Source of the DNA: Trileptium ribeirensis
Lineage: Eukaryota > Nematoda > Enoplea > Enoplida > Thoracostomopsidae
DNA length: 64,000 nucleotides
Assembly (NCBI GenBank): GCA_030248225.1
Contig: JASANE010001425.1
Location: forward strand, 36,895-100,894
Direction: 5' to 3'
Position numbers and translations under genes: made by a program. The notes under the pieces were generated by a model. That model searched no databases, was not told where the DNA came from, and saw only the letters and a program-made list of their open reading frames with translations. Within the stretch, counting starts at the first letter, position 1; the number at the start of each line of letters is the position of its first letter. Below are positions 33,201 through 43,684 of this stretch, piece after piece.

Positions 33201-34968
33201 TTCTATTGGTAAAGTTTACCGTGGTCTGCTCAGGAAAAAGTCAATTAACCTAACTCAAGAGCAACAAGTCATGCAAAACACGGACGAGAGGCGTCCCCTT
33301 TTTATCCTGCCCTACCTAAGACCACGGGGAATCAGAACTACTTCGACTTTTGTGTTCACAACCCAATACCCTCCGTGCAATCACTCAACAGGCCCAAAAC
33401 GGAACTCGACTCGAGGAGGTTTGTCAAAGAACATGTAAAAGTGTACTCAGTTGACGTGGGAATGTGAGACGTCCTCCGACGGGCGTCTGATCAGGCTATC
33501 GAAGGTAGAAAACGCGTGCCTACTAATCAAGTTTTAACAGTCTGTTACATCTCGATCTGGGGAAATAAACCCCCATTCACTCTATCCTCTTCCTGACTTA
33601 CAACCTTTGATCCGGGACAGCGATAGCTAGTCCCCTTCCGCGAGACGAAAGATGTCTACGCGGGTCCTCCGTCGGTCGAATCCCATTCCAAACGCCAGTC
33701 GAAAAACAAAAACACGAAAGAGTAACCAAAGCTGCGAAACACTACAATAAAATCCAAGCGTCGGAGCCGGTCAGTAAAGTCGACCGAACTCCGCGCTGCC
33801 GAAGTCGAACTGATTCCACGAGACGACGCGGTAGTCGTCGCTTCAAAATTTTCAGCTATGTTGAAAGATAGCGATTTTATCGCTATCCAATCGGAGAAGC
33901 TCTTTTGACGCCCTCTTTTTCGAGTTCAAACCCGGGCGCCCAATCGAAAAATTCCCCGAATTTTATTTTTGACAGCTATCGTAAACCCTGGGTCCCCTTT
34001 AGAGAGAGTCGGCTTCAATCGAAATCGCCGACATCAAATTTGAACCCTCCGATTACTCGGAGGTCGACCATCTGTGAGTTTTCTCCAAAGTTCTCCGATT
34101 TTACCCCATCTGTAGTCCCAAATTCTTGTCAGAAACTTGTCGAGAACTCATTACTCAGATTTATTAAACCTATTACCTAACTTAGCTTGGTCGTCATCCC
34201 CCAAATGTCCCACGAAAGCTGCTAAATCACCCGTCAAATTTTCAAAATTTTAAATCTTTTCGCGCTGCAAAGTACTTAGAGTAAGCTGGAATATGTCTTT
34301 TCGGTGTTCTGGTCCTCATCCATCAAATTTTCCCCCAGCTAACTCGCCGATTTGAAGCCAAATTTCTGCTATTTAGCGAGTTAGCTGCCTCATCCATCAC
34401 CTAATTAAGCTTATTTGGAGGGCATCTGGGGCTAAATTTTATCGCCCTATCCATGGATAAACGTGCAAACATTGCACGTTTATATGTTGGCTTACAAGAT
34501 AAAGCCAAACATTCCTAGCATTCTCAGCATTCCTAGCTAAATTTCAAATGTCCCGACAGGACGGCTTCGGACGTCCCGAAGGGGGGAACCAAAGAGGGGA
34601 ATGAGCTGATTTCGCGGTCGTGGGTGCAGCCCATTCCGATGTATCTGTTAACCTATCGGGGGTCCTGTTCAGGAACTCCCAGGACCCACGAGCGGGCCCT
34701 AAACCTACCCCCCGTCTTACCTAATCCTATGTGTCCAGTCCGTCCGTAAACTCACAAATTTAACAGAATTTTGTATGTCCTGTCCCTACATGTCCTGTTT
34801 TTTGTGTCGTCTTACATACTATATATATATATCTATACCCACAAACACATACACATACTATACTCATGAGCACACACTACACATGAGGCACACAGGCGAC
34901 CTGAGCGACAGAAAGGTCGCCCAAGTTCACTCTAGAAACACGCAGAACCACGACAACATCGGCACAAC

Positions 34969-35001
<33 letters not shown>

Positions 35002-36617
35002 CATACACATACACATACACGCACGTACACACACTCATGGCGACAGCAGCGACGACAACCGACCAAAAGTCGGTTAGAGAGAGTGGAAAAGAAAAAGAAG
35101 AACGAAAAAGAAAGGGCATGGGAAGGAAGTCGGGACAGGGGGTTCCCAAGGGAATTTCGAGGGGCTGGGGCGAAATTCGGTCCCAGGACGAAGAACGGGG
35201 CCGAATGATACCAAACACGAGGGGGGTAGACGCAGTGGCGGGTCGGCACCCAATTGTGGGTTCCGACATATATTAGCATACAGGGTTTCAGCGGGCTTTC
35301 CCGCTCTAACGGTTGGGCGGAGCGACGCCCGCCGGGCATCGTTGAGCTCGCCTTGGGAAGGCGATTCAGACGAGGGGAGGGGTGTTTTACCTGCCTTAAC
35401 GGCAGCGGGTAGAGGGGCACTAAAATCACGACTGTTGAAGACTGTTAAAGAGAGTGTCGGCAAAAAGTGGGGGCGCATTTTCGGCCGTCCCGGGTTAACG
35501 GGGCAACTGATGGAGACCCGCCGGGCATCGTTGAAGATGTCTCGACTTGACGAATGCGATAAGGGGCGTCTTGCCTACTTTTGGGTTGGGGTTAAATTTT
35601 CGGTTGGTCTGTACCCACTTGCTGTCGATATGCCGAATTTGGGGGGCACATTGTCGGTCATAACGGGCTAACACGAAGTCGGACAAAGACCCGCCGGATA
35701 TCGTTGTACTCGCCAGGAACAGGCGAATAGAATGAGGGGTCGCATGAACCCCTTTAGGGTCAAGGGTCAAATATGACGTTGGTACAAACAGACGGCCTTT
35801 TGTGTGGAATTTTCGTAGTACATTATAAAGCAAAGAAATAGGTTATATGGCAGCGGGATTACTGGTCAGATCGAGACCCGCGGGGCCTCGTCAGATGCCT
35901 AGATGGGTAGACTATTTGGGAGCACGCGGGCTTTTCATCATTGACCCAATGGTAACCAGAAAAACCAGTTGTTAGTATGGTGGTCGGGCAAATTTGAGCT
36001 TCAAAGGATGCTATAAAAGAAAGGTTTTGACACGGTGGGGCGGACAAATAGACACAGCGAGTCATGAAGGTCACGCAGTACACATATATATGCATAATTA
36101 TATTTCCATATAAGCCTAGGTTATGCCCACTCGGAACCTTGGTCTCCAGCCAAACCTAGCGTAAGTATTGGCTGTTAATTGAATGTTTACCCGGTTGTCC
36201 CTAGAATATCTCAGGAAATCCTACAGCGATCTGCGATTTTGCGAGCTCGTTCGAGAGCCCGAAAGATTCTCTACCGAAACGTACTCGGGACATTTTCGGT
36301 AAATCTGAACCGTTGGACGGTTACGGACCGATAAACAGGCCCGAGGTCTGTTACTTCCGAATAATCGGAAACTACCGTAACCCATTTGTTTCAGCTTACT
36401 TTTGTAACCATTAGGCTATAGTTTGCTTGAACCAGGTAGAGTTGATAGTCCTGATTTTGATGACTTTCCTAGCCCTTAAATTATCAGAGGCCTCCTATTC
36501 CCGGACGGTCTAAATTTTGAACTTCCGATAGGGAAATGGGGAGGCAGTCGAGTTCAGTTCAGATCTCCTGTCTCAGTGCCAGTTAGACGCTTTTTCTATT
36601 GTTTCTAGATTCGTACC
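30287..36617 (-). repeat. LTR copy A of the inner giant element
   Basis: Starts TGTAATAACGG at 30287 and ends around CGTACC at 36612-36617, by comparison with copy B. It is about 6.33 kb, far longer than the few hundred bases usual for gypsy LTRs. The first 230 bp are almost identical in A, B and C; they would be the U5 end beside the primer site. It contains many perfect hairpins, a T-rich tract at about 32000-32140, TA and CA/CAA microsatellites at about 34815-35010, and no convincing gene. The left edge interrupts the outer env codon by codon. A purine-rich AGGGTGAA preceded by a long T-run lies next to the right end on the minus strand, as a polypurine tract should, which favours A as the true 3' LTR. 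Confidence 0.85.
32178..32284. other. Stem-loop cluster in LTR A
   Basis: There are three adjacent perfect hairpins. At 32178-32204 the arms are CACTGTACA/TGTACAGTG. At 32206-32237 they are CTCAACTGCAC/GTGCAGTTGAG. At 32270-32284 they are ACTCGA/TCGAGT. The first two loops share TCGAAAT. The cluster recurs at 38641-38747 in copy B and 61061-61167 in copy C. Confidence 0.85.
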
Positions 36618-36673
36618 TTCACCCTAAACCAAAAAAACAAAACAAAAAGTAAAAAAAAAAAAAAAAAAAAAAA
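36618..36673. other. A-rich junction between LTR copies A and B
   Basis: 56 bp, on the plus strand TTCACCCTAAACC, then A-rich words, then a pure run of about 23 A. On the element's coding strand this is a T-run followed by GGTTTAGGGTGAA, which looks like the U-box and polypurine tract that prime plus-strand synthesis at a 3' LTR. Copy B begins immediately to its right with its first T replaced by A. Confidence 0.55.
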
Positions 36674-39600
36674 GTAATAACGGTGACGCAGCTGCATGGC
36701 GCAACTTCCTAACACCATGCCCATACGACCCCGGCTATCATAACCTCAAGGGCGGACCCTAAGTTCTGAATTTTAACCACTTTCCTTGGTCAGACCCAAG
36801 AAGTTACGGAGCTTAGCAGGCCGCAGGCGCGCTTCACGGGGTGTGTTCGGACCCCGCCCGATTGGTTGCACACGTGTCTAGTGTCCTGGTATGATCGCTG
36901 AGGTCCCCCAGGGAGGTTGACACCGAAACCTGCTCACAGGTCATGATGTCACACCAATATTCCCTATCTTAGCCTAACGGAAGTTGTTTTATCAGCGTGA
37001 TGTGAGGTGAAAACGCGTGATGATTTAGTTTCACTGAGTAAATTTTTGAGTTCCACTGAGTTTATCCTTAGTCGAACACTTTATTCATTTGTAGCCTATG
37101 TGGCCCCCACAGGGTTCCGACAGTCCCTGAGAGTTTAACGTCGGACTACTTAGTTCACATCTTAATAATCTGATTGTGTTAATATCTAGAGATTATGTTT
37201 TCCTAGTAAATTTTGCCTTTATCTGCGTGTACTAATTTCACGAATGAGTTCGGTAGGTAACTCGATAGGTCATTCTCGCTATAATTCCGTCATTAAAAGT
37301 ACAAATATTCAGGGCGAACCGCACGTGTCAGGGCTTGGAATGTTCCCTTCGTCAAGCCGTGGCACGCGGGGTTGGCCCGTCCGTTTGGACGCACTTATTA
37401 CGCCAAAATTTCAATAACGCGGGACACAGCAAGTAATTTTCAACATTTTACTGAAGACACTGTACAAGAGTGGTTAAGCATGAGCGAGCGAGGATATAGA
37501 CAGCACACAACAAATTGATTAGGCGACACTCTGCCAATTCGATCATTCGTTCCCTTATCTAGGTCTCAAAACGAGGGAGGGGCGGGTCGAGCGAATGTGA
37601 TCCCGGAATTACCGGGCCAAAATCCGTACCCGAAGCGTGCCATATCAACATTAACAAATTCAGTTGTGGCTCGGGTCGGGCGTTCTGGCGTGCTTCGAAG
37701 TTCGCTCTCGATAAGACGCGGAGCTGCGGGTACTCGACGTAAATGGCGACAAGAGGGGAACAAAAACAGGCGCCGAGCGGAGTAGACGGTGCGCTAGCAC
37801 GGCACAGGCAAGAAAGTTAGGCTTGCGGCAACAGCGGTGCAATTGCGAGCTACACGCATGAAGTGCCTAAACGAACGAACACTAATCGGATTAATTGGCA
37901 AGTGCAAAAACTAGCGTCCAGTTAAGCTTAAATCCATAGTACAGTTTGAGGCATAATTGTATAACAAGAAACATTACAATATGAACACGGTATCCATAAT
38001 AGTCAGGTGCACAGACAACAAGTAAATTCCATCCAGTGTACGTTCCTGATCCTACAAATCCTGTCAATCGTCCCTATCGAGTCTCTCACAACGTTTCGTC
38101 CTTAAAACCAACTTTGGCGCTAAAATTTCCAAGCGCTTTTGTCCCGTTGTTTACAGTGGTCCAGCCGAGAGATTGATTATCCCGAGTCCTAAAAATTCAC
38201 GTAGGGTTAGCCTATAACAGTGAGGGTTGATTTCGGTAGCGGAGTAATAGTTAAACTACGTTCTATTTGTCGGAGGCGTCGTTTTACTCACGTTGATGGG
38301 TCGTTCCTGGTCAGCTTTTCCGGCAGCCTAGACAGGAGGGACACGAACAAATGCCGTTTTGAGTGGTTGCTTAGGCGGCCAATATCACTGTTCTAGTCGT
38401 TTTAAGCGAGTGTTTGCGCCTATTTTCTGGTCGGGACCAGGTTTGCACGGTGGGGTGTGTTTGGTCCTAGCGCATAGGGGACACGGGGCGTTTCACCCTC
38501 GGACGCGTCCGCGTCCCTTTTTTGGCTGTTGTTTCTGTGTTTGGTTCTTTGCTCTTTTCGTTTCCTTCGTTTCCTTTGTTTCCTTTGTTGTCCTTTTCTT
38601 TTCGTTCTCACTCTCTCTAACTTATCCTATCGCCTTAATACACTGTACGCATCGAAATTGTACAGTGTCTCAACTGCACTGTCGAAATTGTGCAGTTGAG
38701 TTATCACTGGAATTTTAACGAAATTTCTCAGAACTCGATAGTCGAGTGGATAAAACAGAAATACCTGCAGCGGACTTAAATCCTCCGTGCAGGATCGAAA
38801 CTCAACAAGGGAAAGTGAAAAAGGAGAGAGAGACAAAACAGTAAAATTCAGAGAAAGGGCCTACATAGTACATAGCCTAACGGGCAACCAGGGATAAAAT
38901 GTAAAAATGCCTAAACTCAGCGATCAAGTCGCTCTGAAAAGAAAACGGGGTTTTGCACTTACTCGGGTTGGGGACAAAACGATTCGCGAAAGGTCGCGAT
39001 TTTATCTTTATTAAAATGGGAGTATTGTGATCTCATTTTGAACATGGCACACACTATCGTGCCTAGGGTAGCGTTGCTCATGGCCGATTTTAGTGTCTAA
39101 CCGGGTCATTCGCTCATTTTCAAATAGGGGGTGATTTCCTACGTGTTTTCGTGAAACTTAACCACATGTTCTTGTCACAATGAGATATGGTAACTTAATA
39201 GCCTGGTCGGGGCAGCTTCGCCGTAGGCTTTCCGTAGCCGTGTCTTTTACCAGTACTTGGTCGGGAGTGTCACGGGGCTGGCTGGGTCTCGGGCGTTCGG
39301 AACTAATCGCTACACCAGTTTCGAATAACCTTTAGCAATAAACACGTCGCCTGATAGCACATGTCAGAGATAAAACAAGACGCCAGCTTTTAAACAGTGT
39401 ACAAGTGTTGCTCCTTACGGAGTGCAAAAAACCTTAAGCTCAAGCTGGATTCACTTAGAATTTGTTTAGTCTTTTACCTTCCCCAAATTTCTTAACTCAA
39501 CTGACAATTGAAATTTTGGGGCTTCCTAAAGCCCGACAGAGGCTAGTCCTCTGTCCCTATCTGCAACGTCAGTCCGAGCTCAAGCAGCGGCATGAGCCTC

Positions 39601-42600
39601 GAACGGTCCACTAATCTATAAGTTTGTAAACCAGAAACATGAACAAGTAAGCCTGTCTTTATGACTAGTCGGGGAAATTTTACCGTGGTCAACTCAGGAA
39701 AAATTCAACTACCCTAACTCAAGAGCAACACATCATGTAAAACATGGACGAGAAGCGTCCATTTTGGTTTGCCTTACCTATGACCACGGGGAATCAGAAG
39801 GACTTCGACCTTAGTGCCTGCAGTTCATCACCATCCCGCGCAATGGCCCACAACGCCTAAGACAGAACTCGACACTCGGAGGTTTGTCAAAGGATTTGTA
39901 AAAACACGACCACTCAGTTGAAGGGGGAGGGCGTGCAACGACGGAAGTGTAATAAGCCTATGGGACAAGAGCTGCAACAACGTCGATCAAAATTTTACAC
40001 CGATGGATCGTCTCTGTTACATCCGGGGAAAGTAAACCCCCATGTTTCCGTCCGTCCTACTCAAGCTCACTTACAGTCTTTGATCCGGGGTGGCAAAAGC
40101 CAAGCCCCCTTCGCGAGACCTAGGAAGTCTGCGCGGTCCTCCGGATGTCGCCTCCAATCCAGACGCGAAAACCCAAAACACGGGAAAGCAATCGAACAAA
40201 CGTAGAAAACAATTAAAATACTGCGTCGGAGCCGGTCAGTAAAGTCGACCGAACTCCGCGCTGTCGAAGTCGAACTGATTCGAAGAGACGACGTGGTAGT
40301 CGTCGCTTCAAAATTTTCTGCTATGTTGAAAGATAGCGATTTTGTCGCTATCCAATCGGAGAAGCTCTTTTGACGCCCTCTTTTTCGAGTTCAAACCCGG
40401 GCGCCCAATCGAAAAATTCCCCAAATTTTATTTTTGACAGCTATCGTAAACCCTGGGTCCCCGTTAGGGAGAGTCGGCTTCAATCGAAATCGCCGACATC
40501 AAATTTGAACCCTCCGATTACTCGGAGGTCGACCATCTGTGCTTTTCAGCTTAAATTCTAACGTAACTTTCAAAAGTTATGTCAAGAATAGATCTGAAGA
40601 TCATTACTCAGATCTCTTAAACCTATTACCTAAGCCTAAATCGAGTGTTATTCCCCCCAACTGTTCCACGAAATGGTTGACTAACCCGTCAGATTTAAAA
40701 TTTTAAACCCGTTTCTATATAGCGTAATCGAATTAAGCTGGAAATCTGTCCTCATTTCGGGGCAGATTCGTCTTCTAGTCCCCATCCATCATATTTCCCC
40801 CAGCTAACTCGCCGACTTAAAACCAAATCTCTGCTATTTAGCGGGTTAGCTGCCTCATCCATCACCTAATCAAGCTTAACAAAAGTCCATCTGGGGTTAA
40901 ATCTTGTCGCCCTAACCATGGAAAAACGTGCAAACATTGCACGTTTATATGTTGGCTTACAAGATAAAGCCAAACATTCCTAGCATTCCTAGCATTCTTA
41001 GCTGCGTTTCAAATATCCCGACAGGACGTCTTCAGGCGTCCCGAAGGGGGGGAACCTAAGATGGGAATGAGCTGATTTCGCGACCTGGGACGCAGCACAT
41101 TCCTACGTATCCTCTGAACTATCCGGGGTCCTATTCAGGAACTCCCGGAGCTCGTGGGAGGGCCCTAAACCTACCCCCCGTCTTGCCTAGTCCTATGCGT
41201 CCAGTCCGTCCGTAAAACTCACAAATTTAACAGAATTTTGTATGTCCGTCCCTACATGTCCTGTTTTTTGTGTCGTCTTACATACTATATATATATATCT
41301 ATACCCACAAACACATACACATACTATACTCATGAGCACACACTACACATGAGGCACACAGGCGACCTGAGCGACAGAAAGGTCGCTCAAGTTCACACTA
41401 GAAACATGCAGAACCACAACGACAACAACAACAACAACAACATCAACACGACAGCACAGCAGCTACAACAACAACAACACATACACATACACATACACGC
41501 ACGTACACACACTCATGGCGACAGCAGCGACGACAACCGACCAAAAGTCGGTTAGAGAGAGTGGAAAAGAAAAAGAAGAACGAAAAAGAAAGGGCATGGG
41601 AAGGAAGTCGGGACAGGGGGTTCCCAAGGGAATTTCGAGGGGCTGGGGCGAAATTCGGTCCCAGGACGAAGAACGGGGCCGAATGATACCAAACACGAGG
41701 GGGGGTAGACGCAGTGGCGGGTCGGGACCCAATTGTGGGTTCCGACATATATTAGCATACGGGGTTTCAGCGGGCTTTCCCGCTCTAACGGTTGGGCGGA
41801 GCGACGCCCGCCGGGCATCGTTGAGCTCGCCTTGGGAAGGCGATTCAGACGAGGGGTGTTTTCCCTGCCTTAACGGCAGCGGGTAGAGGGGCACTAAAAT
41901 CACGACTGTTAAAGACTGTTAAAGAGAGTGTCGGCAAAAAGTGGGGGGCGCATTTTCGGCCGTCCCGGGTTAACGGGGCGACTGACGGAGACCCGCCGAG
42001 CATCTTTGAAGATGTCTCGACGCGACGAATGCAATGAGGGGCATTATGCCTACTTTTGAGTTGGGGTTAAATTTTCGGTCGGTCTGTACCCACTTGCAGT
42101 CGGTATGCCAAATTGGGGGGGCACCTTATCGGTCATAAAGGGCTAACGCGAAGTCGGACAAAGACCCGCCGGATATCGTTGTACTCGCCAGGAACAGGCG
42201 AATAGAATGAGGGGTCGCATGAACCCCTTTAGGGTCAAGGGTCAAATATGAAGTTGGTACAAACAGACGGCATTTTGTGTGGAATTTTCGTAGTACATTA
42301 TAAGGCAAAGAAATAGGTTATATGGCAGCGGGATGACTGGTCAGATCGAGACCCGCGGGGCCTCCTCAGATGCCTAGATGGGTAGGCTAATTGGGAACAC
42401 GCGTACTTTTCATCATTGACCCAACGGTAACCAGAAAAGCCAGTTGTTAGTATGGTGGTCGGGCAAATTTGGGCTTCAAAGGATGCTATAAAAAGAAAGG
42501 TTTTGACACGGTGGGGCGGACAAATAGACACAGCCAGTCACGAAGATCAAGCAGTACACATATATATGCATAGCTATATTTCCATATAAGCCTATATTGG

Positions 42601-43101
42601 GTCCACTCGTGACCATGGTCACCAGCCAAACCTAGCGTAAGTATTGGCTGTTAATTGAATGTTTACCCGTTTGTCCCTAGAATATCTCAGGAGAGCCTCC
42701 AGTAATTTGTGATGTCTTGGGCTCATTCGAGAGCCCTGAAAATTCTCTACCAAAAAGTACTCGGGGCATTTCCGCTAAATCTGAACCGTTGAGCGGTTAC
42801 GGGCCGACGAACAGGCCCGAGATCCGTTATTTCCGAATAGTCGGAAACTACCGTAACCCATTGATTCTAGCTTACTTTTGCAACCATTAAGCTATGGTTT
42901 ACTTTGAAGCAGGTAAAATTGAGAGTCTTGATTTCGATCACTTCCCAATCCCTTAAATTGTCAAAGGCCTCCTATTCCCGGACGGTCGAAATTTTGAAAT
43001 CTCAATGGGGAAATAGGGAGAAGTAGTCGAGTTCCGTTCCGGTCTTCCGTCCTAGCCAGTTAAGCATTCTCCTAACTTCCTTATCGTCCTGAGTGCGTAC
43101 A
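36674..43101 (-). repeat. LTR copy B of the inner giant element
   Basis: About 6.43 kb, homologous to A and C throughout, beginning GTAATAACGG (terminal T missing) and ending GTGCGTACA. Similarity to A is patchy. Parts such as 41238-42300 are nearly identical to 34775-35800, while others (for example 37500-37640 or 40540-40720) are strongly diverged. No polypurine-like tract adjoins its right end. Either B is the original 3' LTR of the coding unit, with A a further copy, or B is an extra LTR captured by recombination. I see no gene in it; the plus-strand frame at 41515-41886 is disrupted between copies. Confidence 0.85.
38641..38747. other. Stem-loop cluster in LTR B
   Basis: The same three hairpins as at 32178-32284. 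The 11-bp CTCAACTGCAC stem is unchanged, and the terminal pair of the first hairpin becomes G-T. Confidence 0.85.
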
Positions 43102-43417
43102 GCTAACCGAAGTGAGGTTTTCCGGGCTCACATGAGCCTGTCCCATGATACGAATATACGACAAATCATGCAATGGCAAAGGATTATTGATATACGATCG
43201 ATCATTCAATGGCAAAGGTTACTCAAACGACATGAATTTAGCAAAGGCATTACGGCAAAGGTTACTCAAACGACATGAATTTAGCAAAGGCAAAACATAT
43301 AACGGTAAACAACACATTTATCAATAACCATGGCACCCTGCGACACATGAAAGCTTTGTTTCCTTAAACTCTGTCTGGTACGATTTGAGGTACATTTAAT
43401 CAAATTCAGCGCCGAAA
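43102..43417 (-). other. 3' interior remnant with short direct repeats
   Basis: Non-coding sequence between the truncated accessory gene and LTR B. A 38-bp word starting GGCAAAGGTTACTCAAACG occurs twice without change, at 43211-43248 and 43254-43291, and the shorter CAATGGCAAAGG occurs at about 43170 and 43207. The rest of the accessory gene should lie here but is absent. Confidence 0.6.
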
Positions 43418-43684
43418 TCACGTAAAAGACACGTAACGGTCCGGAACGGGCCTGTTACAAAAGTTTGAGAGTTCCGGCCAGTGTGTGCCTTTGGACAGGA
43501 ACGTTTCGATTGGGGCACCATAATTGATGGTGTAGTACGGCACGTGTGGTTGCGGGACTTGTTCCATGTCGTTGAGTGATTTGGTGATTCCTGCAATACT
43601 ATTCATCGCCATTAGTGGCGGCTCTCGAGGGGGTTCGGTGGCGGGAGCTCGAGTTTTCGGGGTATTTTTGAGTGATTTGTACAC
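43418..43684 (-). pseudogene. Truncated NADAR accessory gene of the inner element
   Basis: An 88-residue frame that is open across the pol stop codon (TAG at 43684-43686) and lies in the -1 frame relative to pol. The position-1 codon is GTG; the first ATG is at about 43612. Residues 50-75 (YGAPIETFLSKGTHWPELSN then FCNRPVPDRY) match the start of the outer element's NADAR protein, including the GT-x-WPELSN words, and the typical LSNF opening of NADAR domains. It then stops, so the catalytic Glu, the FWG block and the SGNH-like part are all lost. It was probably cut by the event that brought in LTR B. Expression could have used its own ATG or a -1 shift from pol. Confidence 0.6.

Noticed and set aside
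35037..35276. Plus-strand ATG ORF (MATAATTTDQK start) present in all three LTR copies.
   Set aside because: It is antisense to the element and a one-base insertion in copy B shifts the frame after about 60 codons, so the DNA, not the protein, is conserved.
30287..36617. LTR A as a simple solo LTR.
   Set aside because: Its left flank ends in TATA but its right flank (TTCACCC, A-rich) has no matching duplication, and a polypurine-like tract adjoins it.
36638..36673. A-run between LTRs A and B as the poly(A) tail of a retroposed transcript.
   Set aside because: The elements are transcribed on the minus strand, so a tail would appear as T on the plus strand.
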